44,524 bases of DNA. It comes from Bacteroidales bacterium (lineage in GTDB: Bacteria > Bacteroidota > Bacteroidia > Bacteroidales > UBA1402). Each line of letters begins with the position of its first letter. The stretch's first letter is position 1. A program made the translations under genes and the position numbers. The stretch is taken from positions 1-44,524 of the forward strand of contig JAFUIP010000005.1 of NCBI GenBank assembly GCA_017468435.1, in the 5' to 3' direction. Below the pieces are notes generated by a model. It did not search any database. It saw only the letters and a list, made by a program, of their open reading frames with translations, and was not told the origin of the DNA. This document shows, in pieces, positions 16,728-26,385 of the stretch.

Positions 16728-18521
16728 ATGAAAAAACTTTACACCCTTGTTGTGGCGCTGTTTTGCGCTATGATGATGAATGTTCAAGCACAGGAATCTG
16801 CGCCGGCTTTTCCCGGTGCTGAAGGCGCTGCACGCTATACTACCACCGGTGGCAGAGGCGGCACAGTGTATCATGTAACTACTTTGGCCGACAGCGGTAC
16901 CGGCTCATTGCGCGAAGCTTTGGGTAAGAGCGGCACGCGTACCATCGTTTTCGATGTGGCCGGTTATATCGACCTGAAGTCGGATATCCAGATAAAGAAC
17001 GGCAACGTCACCATTGCCGGACAGACGGCACCTGCGCCTGGCATCACCCTGCGTTATCGCACCATCAACTGCTCTGCCAACAACGTGATAATCAGATTTA
17101 TCCGCTTCCGTCGCAGTCAGGTGAAAGATGTAAACGACGGTGCCGATGCTATTTGGGGTCGTCAGCGTAGCAACATCATCCTCGACCATTGTTCTATGTC
17201 TTGGGGTTGCGACGAGGTGGCTTCTTTCTACGATAACAAGAACTTCACCATGCAGTGGTGCACCATCGCCGAGTCTTTGAGCAATGCCGGCCACACCAAG
17301 GGCGCTCACGGTTATGGTGGTATTTGGGGTGGCAAGAATGCCTCTTTCCATCATAATTTCCTGGCTCATCTGGACAACCGTGTGCCTCGTTTCAACGGTG
17401 CCCGTTACAATTGGAGCGGTTACGACACCAAGAAATATGCCAATACGGTAGATGCCGAACGCGTGGACTTCCGCAACTGTGTTGCTTACAATTGGGGCAC
17501 AGGCGGTTGCTACGGTGGCCCTGGCGGTGGTTATGTCAACATGGTGAACAATTACTTCAAGGCCGGTCCCGGTACCAAGAACAAAACCCGTCTGACTCAA
17601 ATGTCGGCAGCTTCTTCGGACAATTCCAGTGGAACACCTACGTATATGATAGGTATGTATTCACGTTATTTCATCCAGGGCAACTATATGACGGCTGCCG
17701 GAAGCAGTGCTGCCAATTATGATTGGAAGGGCGTGGTTTCCGATGGAGGAAAGGGTCAGAATCAGACATTTACCGATGCTAACAATATGTTTGGCTTGGG
17801 CGCTAATGCCACTGTTCCTGTCAAGATGACCGATGCCATTCCCATGGAAGGTGCCGTTAGTTCGCACGATGCCGAAATGGCTTTTGAAAAAGTATTGTTG
17901 TATGCAGGTGCTTCTTTGTATCGCGATGCCGTAGATGCTCGTTATATGGAGGAAGCCCGCACGGGAACCGCCACTTACAAGGGTACCGAACAAAAAACAG
18001 GTGATGGCAAGACTTCCGGCAATTACAATCGTCCCGGTATCATCGACAAAATCAACAATCCTGAAGGCACACAGAACAGCGCTTTGGCATCTTTCCCCGA
18101 ACTGGAATCTACCTCACGTCCAGATGGTTTCGATACCGATAGAGACGGTATGCCTGACGAATGGGAAACTTTGAACGGTCTGGATCCTATGAATCCTGCC
18201 GATGGCAAAACCAAGACTTTGGATACTGAAAAATCGTTCTACACCAATTTGGAAGTGTATATGAACAGTTTGGTGGAACATATCATGAAGGCTGGAAATG
18301 CCGATGCTATCGAAGCCGTGGCTGAGTATTATCCCAAGTATGTCAATTCGGACGGCGTTCAAAACGGCTTGGAAGAAGTGTTGAATACGCAGGAAGTCAT
18401 CGCCGTGGAATATTATTCATTGGATGGCAAGCGTTTGGCTGAACCTGTGGAAGGTATCAATATCCGTCGCACCATCTACCGTGGTGGCAAGGTTTACAGC
18501 GATTTGATTCAGAAGAAGTAA
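16728..18521 (+). CDS. Secreted pectate lyase (PL1-type) with calcium-binding repeat and C-terminal tail
   Basis: 597 residues. The signal peptide is about 1-21 (ending QAQ). The catalytic right-handed beta-helix (about 25-400) starts 'FPGAEGAARYTTTGGRGG' and contains 'IILDHCSMSWGCDEV' (the DH segment of PL1) and 'NRVPRFNGARYNW', which carries the candidate catalytic arginine. Pectate lyases cleave polygalacturonate by beta-elimination with Ca2+. A thrombospondin-type-3-like motif 'DTDRDGMPDEWE' follows near residue 467. The last 35 or so residues ('EYYSLDGKRLAEP' onward) form a short tail resembling that of the PL11 protein in this window. It has its own promoter and terminator. Family assignment is firm to PL1-like; exact subfamily is not. 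Confidence 0.9.
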   Translation: MKKLYTLVVALFCAMMMNVQAQESAPAFPGAEGAARYTTTGGRGGTVYHVTTLADSGTGSLREALGKSGTRTIVFDVAGYIDLKSDIQIKNGNVTIAGQTAPAPGITLRYRTINCSANNVIIRFIRFRRSQVKDVNDGADAIWGRQRSNIILDHCSMSWGCDEVASFYDNKNFTMQWCTIAESLSNAGHTKGAHGYGGIWGGKNASFHHNFLAHLDNRVPRFNGARYNWSGYDTKKYANTVDAERVDFRNCVAYNWGTGGCYGGPGGGYVNMVNNYFKAGPGTKNKTRLTQMSAASSDNSSGTPTYMIGMYSRYFIQGNYMTAAGSSAANYDWKGVVSDGGKGQNQTFTDANNMFGLGANATVPVKMTDAIPMEGAVSSHDAEMAFEKVLLYAGASLYRDAVDARYMEEARTGTATYKGTEQKTGDGKTSGNYNRPGIIDKINNPEGTQNSALASFPELESTSRPDGFDTDRDGMPDEWETLNGLDPMNPADGKTKTLDTEKSFYTNLEVYMNSLVEHIMKAGNADAIEAVAEYYPKYVNSDGVQNGLEEVLNTQEVIAVEYYSLDGKRLAEPVEGINIRRTIYRGGKVYSDLIQKK

Positions 18522-18544
18522 GATAATTGCTAAACGATGTGGTC

Positions 18545-18582
18545 GCCGACTTGGAACTTGTTCCGAGTCGGCGGCATTTTTT
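18545..18582 (+). terminator. Terminator after the pectate lyase
   Basis: GCCGACTTGGAAC pairs almost perfectly with GTTCCGAGTCGGC over a 3-base loop, followed by a T run. It also separates the convergent trmO gene. Confidence 0.92.
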
Positions 18583-18614
18583 ATGGGTGGCGATAAGGTG
18601 GATGACAACGGAAC

Positions 18615-19340
18615 TTATAAAGGATTGATTTCTATTATAAAGGCTCTATCGTCTTTCACCTTGAATCTGACATCGAAGCCGGCGAAGGGTAGTCCGTAGA
18701 TTCTTTCCGGATCGTCTTGGTAGGAGGGGCGGGGATCTTGTTCCAAAACCTCTATCAAGGCAGCGGCTTTTTCAGGCTTCATGGCTTGCAAAAGATTGTT
18801 CTCGTCGCGCACTTCTATGCGCTTTTTCTCAATTTTATCCACGAATCCGCAGCGGGCATCTGTAATGCAATCGGCATAGGCAATGTAAGGTTTGATGTCG
18901 TATATGGGCGTTCCATCCATCAGGTCGGCGCCAAGTACGTGAATAACAGGGCCGTCCTTGCTTTCCCACTGAATGCGCTCTATCTTCACGCAAGACAAGC
19001 CCAGGCCGTTGGGACGGAAGGGCGATCGCGTGGCAAATACGCCCATGCTCTTGTTGCCGCCTAAGCGCGGCGGACGCACGGTGCTTTGCCAATTGTCTGA
19101 TGTCTGTTTCTTGTTGGCCGAAAAATCCCAAATCAACCAAAGATGACTGAAGTCTTCCAGGCCTCGCAGCGCTTCCGCCTGACGGAATTTCTCCGTGAAA
19201 ACGATGCGCCCTTGCAACTGCGACACCAATCCGCTCTGACGCGGCACGCCAAATTTGCAAGGGAAATCGCTACGCAAATACGCAATGGCTTCCAATTCAC
19301 GCTTGGCAGTGCCGTTGCTCATGGCTGTTTCGCTACTCAT
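18615..19340 (-). CDS. trmO: tRNA (t6A37) N6-methyltransferase TrmO
   Basis: 241 residues, like E. coli TrmO (YaeB/TsaA). The SAM-dependent enzyme methylates t6A37 in threonine tRNA. The N-terminal beta-barrel domain contains 'GLEDFSHLWLIWDFS', 'VRPPRLGG' and 'GVFATRSPFRPNGLGLS', then 'ADLMDGTPIYDIKPYI', all family signatures. A smaller C-terminal domain carries 'YQDDPERIYGLPFAGFDV'. The ATG at 19340 overlaps the stop of the PL11 lyase gene (TGA at 19339-19337) in an ATGA, which favours this start over the internal ATG at residue 7. It is odd for a tRNA-modification gene to be coupled behind a secreted polysaccharide lyase. Confidence 0.92.
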   Translation of the reverse strand: MSSETAMSNGTAKRELEAIAYLRSDFPCKFGVPRQSGLVSQLQGRIVFTEKFRQAEALRGLEDFSHLWLIWDFSANKKQTSDNWQSTVRPPRLGGNKSMGVFATRSPFRPNGLGLSCVKIERIQWESKDGPVIHVLGADLMDGTPIYDIKPYIAYADCITDARCGFVDKIEKKRIEVRDENNLLQAMKPEKAAALIEVLEQDPRPSYQDDPERIYGLPFAGFDVRFKVKDDRAFIIEINPL

Positions 19341-22135
19341 GGCATCACTATTTTGTTGCGGCTTTTGCTGCCGTCGCTATGAATGTCTTCGCGGATGAAA
19401 ATGCCCTTCTCGGCGCTTTCTACGCGGCGTCCCCACAAATCGTAGTACAGGCTTTCCACCACGGGCAGGGCAGAGACATTTTCCAAACCGGATTCTACTT
19501 TGTTCAAATATTCAAGGTAATCGGGCAAGTAATAGCTCAGGTGCGGCGGCTGGTTGTAAGCAGCTGTTTGCCAAACGGTGGCCATGCGGTAATGATGGTC
19601 TTGCATCAGGCAAGGCACTTTGTACAGCGTGGCGCTGGTGGTAGAGAAAATAAGCAATTTGCTCTTGGTGGCATTGTCGTAGTAAACTTGTTCTTCGCGC
19701 CAATCGCCGAGCAAATCGGCTTGCAGACAAGGTGTTGCCTTAATGAGGTTGGTACCTGCACCGTATTTCGAAACAAAATCGACCAAGGTCTTTGTAGATG
19801 ATACCCCGTCGCATTTCTCGATGACGCCTCTCTCGGTCACTTCTTCCTGTGCATCGCCATCCCAGTAGGTGCGGAAATTCGCCGAAGGTTTTTTGCTGCC
19901 GATGATGCTGTTTTGCGCCGAATATACGCTGCTTCCGTAGCCCCAGAATTCGCATCCGCGATGATTCTTGTTGATGTCGGCGCAAAGACCTCGTCCCACA
20001 TCGCTGCCGGCAAAAGTTCCGGCAAATACTTCGCCCGTCAGCGCGTCGCGCATTTCAATGCCGTAAGCCGCATCGGTTTCTTCGTGCACCATCATCACTT
20101 CCAAGCCTTCGCGGTCGGGGTTCAAATCGCCCACGTGCATGGCATCGCCGTGTCCCAGGCCGGTTCGGTAAATAAGGCTTCCGTCGTTGTCGATACAGCA
20201 AGAACCATAGACGATTTCATCGCAGCCATCACCATCCACATCGGCCGTCGAGAGCGTGTGCGCACCTTCGCCGTAAGCGCCCACACCGGCTTTCGTCGAT
20301 TGATGCAACCAGCGTGTTTTCAGTTCTTTGCCGTCAAAATCTACCGCCCAAAGGAAAGACGAGGTATAGTAACCGCGACACATCACCAAACTGGGCCTTT
20401 CTCCGTTCAGATAAGCCACACAAGCCAAATAACGTTCGCAGCGGTTGCCGTAGCTGTCGCCCCAGTTGGAAATGATATTGCGGGCAGGAACGTAAGCCGT
20501 GGTGGCAAGCGCTTCGCCCGTGAGTCCGCTAAACACGGTCAGATATTCCGGTCCGCTGATGACGATGCCGTCTTTGCCGCCATAACTGCCGCGGTAATCG
20601 GCATTTGGGTCGTCGTTCCCCATGAGTACGTAATTGCCTTTTCCGTCAATGGTGCCGGGCGCGGTTTTGCAAGCCAATTCAGCCTTGCCGTCGCCATCCA
20701 AGTCGTACACCATCAATTGCGTATAATGTGCACCTGCGCGGATGTTCTTGCCAAGGTCTATGCGCCAAAGCTGTTGTCCGTCAAGCGTGTAAGCGTCTAT
20801 AAGCACATTGCCCGTGTAGCCGGCCTGCGAATTGTCCTTTTGGTTGGACGGATCCCATTTCATCACGATTTCGTATTGTCCGTCGCCATCTACGTCGGCC
20901 GCCATGCAATCGCCGGGAATGTATTCGTAATCACCGCTTTCGTTGCTGCTGTTTGCGGGACGGTTCAAAGGAATTTCCAAATGAGCGTTTTTGAGGAATC
21001 GCACTTCGCTGCGCTCGAAAACTTGGCCGTCGGAAATGGCTTCCACATAATATTTGCTTCCGGCCTCGCTACGATGCGAGATATTGGTTTTACGAAGCGG
21101 GGTGCTGTTGATCTTTTCGTCGTTGCAATACACATTGAAGCAAACATCCTCGGGGTCGTCCACCAACCAGCGCCAGTTGATCAGGTAGGTGTTGCTGCTC
21201 ACTTCGGTGGCGATGGCACCGCGATCCAAGTTTTCCGGATCGAGAATCCAGGGTTTGCCTTGGTAAGGGAAACTCAAAGGAATGTCAATCGGCTGCGTGA
21301 GTGTTTCCGATTGTCTGTAATTGCTGCCTTTTTCGGCGTAAGCACGCAGCGAGCAACGTTTGTCAACCAAAAATTCGCCCGTATAATCTTGGGCGTAATC
21401 CTTGATATTACCGTAAGAAATGAGCGTATAATGAATCTTGGCATCCGCATCCTCGCAATGCAAGGCTACGCGCTGATAGGTTTTGTTCATTCCTGCCACC
21501 ACTGTATCTACCGGCGTAAAAGTTGCCGTCACGGGCGCTACCTGAGGTCTGGTATCTGCTACCTCTGTGGTGACGAGAATGCTGTTGTACACCACGCCGC
21601 CGCTGTTGGTGAAGCTGATGCTGCCATCCTTGACGACCGTAAAATAAAAAGTCTTGAAAGTGGCAGCCGTGTAGGTGCCGTCGCCAAATTCGCCTTCCAA
21701 GTTTTCCACCTCGGAAATGCCGTGGCTGTCTTTCGAGGATGAACGCATGCTGATGGCCACTCCTTGTCCGGCCTTCAAATTGTCTATGCGGATGGCTCTG
21801 CTTCTTTGCATCTGAATGCCGTTGTCCTTGCCCATGGCGTGACGCAACAATAAACTTCCGGCTTCAATGCCGGCGCCGATAAACAAGCCTTTCGTTTCGG
21901 CTATGATTTCTCCATTGGCTTTCAATTCATTACCATCGGTGGCAAACTTACTGACATAACGGCCTTTACTATTGTATTCCCAATTTTCGGTGTCGGCAGC
22001 CATATTGTCAATGCTTTTCTGGCTGAAGGAAGACAAGTCCCAATGTGCCACAGTTTCAGCTTTTGTCTGAGCACTAAGCGAAAGGGTAAAGAGGCCTAAT
22101 GTAAGGAGGCAGATGACTGTAAAAAATTTTTTCAT
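19337..22135 (-). CDS. Secreted rhamnogalacturonan lyase (PL11-type), multidomain
   Basis: 932 residues from the ATG at 22135 (MKKFFTV). An upstream in-frame ATG at 22213 is rejected because a -7 box lies between it and 22135, and because the chosen start gives a clean signal peptide (about 1-22, ending LSAQ). Residues 25-200 look like a carbohydrate-binding module. The PL11 part begins near 310 with a fibronectin-like segment ('INWRWLVDDPEDVCFNVY') and continues as a beta-propeller with calcium loops 'DVDGDGQYEIV', 'DLDGDGKAELA' and 'DVDGDGCDEIV'. PL11 enzymes cut the rhamnose-galacturonate backbone of rhamnogalacturonan I by beta-elimination. The chain ends in a tail beginning 'SLYYDLWGRRVESAEKG', similar to that of the pectate lyase. 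It is longer than minimal PL11 enzymes because of both extensions. Confidence 0.9.
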   Translation of the reverse strand: MKKFFTVICLLTLGLFTLSLSAQTKAETVAHWDLSSFSQKSIDNMAADTENWEYNSKGRYVSKFATDGNELKANGEIIAETKGLFIGAGIEAGSLLLRHAMGKDNGIQMQRSRAIRIDNLKAGQGVAISMRSSSKDSHGISEVENLEGEFGDGTYTAATFKTFYFTVVKDGSISFTNSGGVVYNSILVTTEVADTRPQVAPVTATFTPVDTVVAGMNKTYQRVALHCEDADAKIHYTLISYGNIKDYAQDYTGEFLVDKRCSLRAYAEKGSNYRQSETLTQPIDIPLSFPYQGKPWILDPENLDRGAIATEVSSNTYLINWRWLVDDPEDVCFNVYCNDEKINSTPLRKTNISHRSEAGSKYYVEAISDGQVFERSEVRFLKNAHLEIPLNRPANSSNESGDYEYIPGDCMAADVDGDGQYEIVMKWDPSNQKDNSQAGYTGNVLIDAYTLDGQQLWRIDLGKNIRAGAHYTQLMVYDLDGDGKAELACKTAPGTIDGKGNYVLMGNDDPNADYRGSYGGKDGIVISGPEYLTVFSGLTGEALATTAYVPARNIISNWGDSYGNRCERYLACVAYLNGERPSLVMCRGYYTSSFLWAVDFDGKELKTRWLHQSTKAGVGAYGEGAHTLSTADVDGDGCDEIVYGSCCIDNDGSLIYRTGLGHGDAMHVGDLNPDREGLEVMMVHEETDAAYGIEMRDALTGEVFAGTFAGSDVGRGLCADINKNHRGCEFWGYGSSVYSAQNSIIGSKKPSANFRTYWDGDAQEEVTERGVIEKCDGVSSTKTLVDFVSKYGAGTNLIKATPCLQADLLGDWREEQVYYDNATKSKLLIFSTTSATLYKVPCLMQDHHYRMATVWQTAAYNQPPHLSYYLPDYLEYLNKVESGLENVSALPVVESLYYDLWGRRVESAEKGIFIREDIHSDGSKSRNKIVMP

Positions 22136-22164
22136 AGTGATGCTTCTTTGTTGTTGCAAGTTTG

Positions 22165-22172
22165 CAAAAGTA
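22165..22172 (-). promoter_or_regulatory. -7 box of the PL11 lyase gene
   Basis: The minus strand reads TACTTTTG (TAnnTTTG), 30 bp upstream of the ATG at 22135. A near-match on the + strand, TTTCTTTG at 22177-22184 (one mismatch), could serve the divergent kinase gene. Confidence 0.6.
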
Positions 22173-22212
22173 ATCTTTTCTTTGTTAGTGGTCAACGAAA
22201 ATAATTCCGGCA

Positions 22213-23247
22213 ATGAAAGATTTGACAGTCACTTTGACACAATTGTGCGAGTCGGCTTTGGGCGTGACTCCTTTTTCCATGTACGAAATTCCCGCATGTG
22301 GTTCGTATCGTCGCTATTTTCGCATCTTTTTGCCCGACGGCAGCACGCTCATGGGCACTTGGAATGCCGATAAAAAAGAAAACGAAGCCTTTGTCTCTTT
22401 CGCGCGCAGCTTTTATCAAGAGCATGTTCCCGTGCCCCAAATCCTTGCAGTTGACGAAGATAACGACGTTTATATACAGCAGGACCTGGGTGCCGACAAT
22501 CTTTTTGCCTATGTGGAACGCGAATGGCTTCCCCAGCTCGATGCCGATCCGAAGGCTGTCTTTCCGTCGCATTTGAAACAGTATTATCGCGAAGCCTTGA
22601 AGCAACTGGCGGCTTTGCAAGTGGCCGGAAAAGATTGCATAGACTATTCGAAATCGACGCCTTGTCCTTCGTTTCATCGCGATGCCATCCATTGGGATTT
22701 GAATTATTTCAAGTACATGTTCCTGAAAGTCTGTCGCGTGCCCTTCGATGAACAAGCCTTAGAAGACGATTTTCGTCAATTTTCTGCTTATCTGCTGCAA
22801 GTGCCCTGCGATTATTTTTTGTACAGAGATTTTCAGTCGGCCAACATCATGATTCACAAGGACAAAGTCTATTTCATCGATTTTCAGGGAGGAAGACGTG
22901 GCGCCTTGCAATATGATGTGGCTTCTTTGCTCTACGATGCCAAAACCCGTTTGCCCAAAGCGCTTCGCGACGAATTGGCCGAGTATTATCTGCAAGAGAT
23001 TTCCCGTCTTGTTCCCATCGAAGAAAAAGAATTCAAGTCGTATTATCAGGCTTATACGCTTTGTCGTCTGATGCAGGCGCTGGGCGCTTTCGGTTTCCGT
23101 GGACTCATCGAAAAGAAGGCTGGTTTTGCCGAGAGCATTCCACCGGCCCTGGCCATGATTCAAGAAATACTCGACGAATGGTCTATTCCTGTGGCTTTGC
23201 CCGAGCTGAAAGCCGTTTTCCATCGTATGCAGTCCGTTCAAATCTGA
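22213..23247 (+). CDS. Aminoglycoside-phosphotransferase-fold sugar kinase, possibly AmgK-like
   Basis: 344 residues. The C-lobe shows the phosphotransferase motif 'YRDFQSANIMI' at about 204-214 (the HxDxxxxN equivalent, with Tyr for His) and 'FIDFQGGRRGALQYDVASL' with the metal-binding Asp. The N-lobe has 'GSYRRYFRI' in place of a glycine loop. The overall pattern matches the APH-fold kinases that include the cell-wall recycling enzyme AmgK (anomeric kinase for N-acetylmuramate or N-acetylglucosamine). In relatives the partner is a MurU-type nucleotidyltransferase; none is adjacent. It is not an antibiotic-resistance call. The substrate is inferred, not shown. Confidence 0.75.
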   Translation: MKDLTVTLTQLCESALGVTPFSMYEIPACGSYRRYFRIFLPDGSTLMGTWNADKKENEAFVSFARSFYQEHVPVPQILAVDEDNDVYIQQDLGADNLFAYVEREWLPQLDADPKAVFPSHLKQYYREALKQLAALQVAGKDCIDYSKSTPCPSFHRDAIHWDLNYFKYMFLKVCRVPFDEQALEDDFRQFSAYLLQVPCDYFLYRDFQSANIMIHKDKVYFIDFQGGRRGALQYDVASLLYDAKTRLPKALRDELAEYYLQEISRLVPIEEKEFKSYYQAYTLCRLMQALGAFGFRGLIEKKAGFAESIPPALAMIQEILDEWSIPVALPELKAVFHRMQSVQI

Positions 23248-23263
23248 AACAAGTTTTTTTTTC

Positions 23264-23330
23264 TTGTCATTTTGTCACCTTTGTCAGTTTATTCTGGCAG
23301 GGGATGGCTTTGGCACGATTTTGGATAAAA
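23264..23330 (+). promoter_or_regulatory. groESL control region: TTGTCA repeats and possible sigma-54 promoter
   Basis: Three TTGTCA repeats at 23264, 23272 and 23281 (spacing 8 and 9 bp) are followed by TGGCACGATTTTGGAT at 23311-23326. This has a perfect -24 half of the sigma-54 consensus (TGGCACG) and a -12 half with the G retained but TGGAT instead of TTGCA. No TAnnTTTG box is visible between 23248 and 23397. The predicted start is near 23338, about 60 nt before the groES ATG. This is a proposal from pattern only. Confidence 0.4.
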
Positions 23331-23397
23331 CAAAGCGTCCTTGGAAAAATTTCGGGACAGGAACGAAAACAATGTATAACTATAAATTCAGAAGAAA

Positions 23398-23667
23398 ATG
23401 ACTTTACAACCTCTTTCAGACCGTGTTTTGGTAAAACCGGTGGCTGCCGAACAGAAAACCGCAGGCGGCATTATCATTCCCGATTCAGCAAAAGAAAAAC
23501 CCCTTAAAGGCGAAGTGATTGCCGTAGGTCCCGGCACCAAGGATGAAACCATGCAGGTGGCTGCCGGCGATGTGGTACTTTATGGCAAGTATGCAGGTAC
23601 CGAAATCGAATTGGATGGCGAAAAATTCCTCATCATGCGTCAATCTGATATTATGGCAAAATTCTAA
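23398..23667 (+). CDS. groES: Co-chaperonin GroES
   Basis: 89 residues, the common Bacteroidetes length. It is the heptameric lid of the GroEL chamber. Signatures are '[11 protein letters not shown]' at residues 4-14, a mobile loop '[18 protein letters not shown]' (about 17-34) and '[20 protein letters not shown]' toward the C-terminus. It is followed by groEL 27 bp downstream, in one operon. The control region upstream lacks the vegetative promoter box. Confidence 0.97.
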   Translation: MTLQPLSDRVLVKPVAAEQKTAGGIIIPDSAKEKPLKGEVIAVGPGTKDETMQVAAGDVVLYGKYAGTEIELDGEKFLIMRQSDIMAKF

Positions 23668-25329
<1,662 letters not shown>

Positions 25330-25336
25330 AATGCAT

Positions 25337-25462
25337 AATGCTTTGTGATAATGGCGGATCTGCCGCGCCGGCTTCGTTCTCGCCCTCGGTCACGTACTTC
25401 AGTACGCTCCCTTCGGGCTCGAACTCGCCGCCACGACATCTCCGCCATTCTGACAAAGCATT
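25337..25462. repeat. 126-bp REP/MITE-like palindromic element
   Basis: Terminal inverted arms at 25337-25358 and 25441-25462 match at 20 of 22 positions (outer AATGCTTTGT, inner AATGGCGGA). Inside is a second, imperfect dyad centred on CGTACTTCAGTACG (25395-25408), flanked by GC-rich 'CTCGCCCTCGG' and 'CCCTTCGGGCTCG'. The whole could fold into one long hairpin. Base composition is clearly more GC-rich than the flanks. It has no coding content and sits in the 3' region of groEL before the terminator. It looks like a dispersed palindromic repeat; only one copy is in the window. Confidence 0.65.
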
Positions 25463-25483
25463 GTTGCGTGGGTGAGCATACAT

Positions 25484-25515
25484 AAAATCCGCAGAAGTAA
25501 TTCTGCGGATTTTTT
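25484..25515. terminator. Bidirectional terminator between groEL and the SDR gene
   Basis: AAAATCCGCAGAA pairs with TTCTGCGGATTTT around GTAA, flanked by A and T runs so it can work in both directions. It overlaps the stop codon of the minus-strand SDR gene at 25514-25516. Confidence 0.9.
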
Positions 25516-26344
25516 AATACAATAGCCCCACTATCCAAAGGACGAGGCGGCGGGGAAGCAGACGCACGAGCAGTCCTATGGCCCAATAGTCGATGCGGGG
25601 CGTGACGCTGATGCTCATGCGGCGACGACGCACCTGGCGGGCAATGGCGCGGGCAATGACCAGCGGCGACATGCCGTTCTGTTCGTCTTTTTCCATTTTT
25701 TGCACGGAGGCCATCATGGCCTTGTGGTAGGGAGAATCGCTCAAACTGGCAGCCTTGGTGTATTTGCGGGCAGCGGTGAAACCCGTTTTCGTGTCGCCGG
25801 GCAAAATGCTGCAACACTGAATATGGTATGGCTTCAGCTCCAATTGCAAAGATTGAGTCAGGCTGAGCAGCGCAGCTTTCACGGCCGAGTAGAATGCCTG
25901 ATATGGCAGGGGAATGACCGCTGCCACAGAAGTGACCGTGATGATCTTTCCATGACCTTGGGCACGGAAGGTGGGCAAGCAAGCCTGAATACTCTTGACC
26001 GCACCGAAAAAGCAGGTTTCGAACTGGTACTTGGCTTCGGCTTCGTCGGTTTCTTCGATGGCGCCGGCAATTCCATTGCCGGCGTTGCACACCAGCACAT
26101 CCAAGCGGCCTTCTTCGTGGCAAATGCTCTCGACGGCGTTTTGCAAGCTCGAAGCATCGTTCACGTCCAAGGCAATGGCGCGCACGAAACCTCGACAAGA
26201 TGCCATACTTTCCATATTCAAACCTTCGGGCAAACGTCCGCTGCGAGAACCCGCATAGACGTGATTCCCTTCTTGTGCCAACAAAATGGCAGTAGCCGCA
26301 CCAATGCCGCTACTGCCACCTGTCAATAATATTACTTGATTCAT
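25514..26344 (-). CDS. Short-chain dehydrogenase/reductase, candidate 3-ketosphinganine reductase
   Basis: 276 residues, classical SDR. Cofactor motif 'TGGSSGIG' is at 8-15, 'CNAGNG' near 86-91, and the catalytic triad is S139, Y152 and K156 (FYSAVK). The last 25 residues are hydrophobic with a few arginines ('YWAIGLLVRLLPRRLVLW'), which suggests membrane association, as in 3-ketodihydrosphingosine reductases. It is the last gene after serine palmitoyltransferase and a GNAT-like protein (41 bp gap upstream), so reduction of 3-ketosphinganine to sphinganine is the best contextual guess. Other lipid-ketone substrates are possible, since SDR sequence alone does not fix the substrate. Confidence 0.7.
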   Translation of the reverse strand: MNQVILLTGGSSGIGAATAILLAQEGNHVYAGSRSGRLPEGLNMESMASCRGFVRAIALDVNDASSLQNAVESICHEEGRLDVLVCNAGNGIAGAIEETDEAEAKYQFETCFFGAVKSIQACLPTFRAQGHGKIITVTSVAAVIPLPYQAFYSAVKAALLSLTQSLQLELKPYHIQCCSILPGDTKTGFTAARKYTKAASLSDSPYHKAMMASVQKMEKDEQNGMSPLVIARAIARQVRRRRMSISVTPRIDYWAIGLLVRLLPRRLVLWIVGLLY

Positions 26345-26385
26345 TTTTGTTACAATCTATTGTCCGCAAGCCGGCCATAAAGGGC

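Noticed and set aside
19913..21742. 609-codon open frame on the + strand opposite the PL11 lyase
   Set aside because: The opposite strand encodes a clear signal peptide, calcium loops and PL11 domain. The + frame has no recognisable motif or promoter and follows from codon bias.
22136..22213. Longer N-terminus for the PL11 lyase from the ATG at 22213
   Set aside because: A -7 box lies between the two ATGs, and the shorter start puts the signal peptide at the N-terminus as required.
22213..23247. Aminoglycoside resistance enzyme
   Set aside because: The APH fold is shared by many metabolic kinases. The sequence fits the sugar-kinase branch and sits with housekeeping genes, so resistance is not supported.
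25337..25462. Considered whether the palindromic element is the groEL terminator
   Set aside because: Its arms are far too long and no T run follows. A normal terminator is present at 25484-25515.
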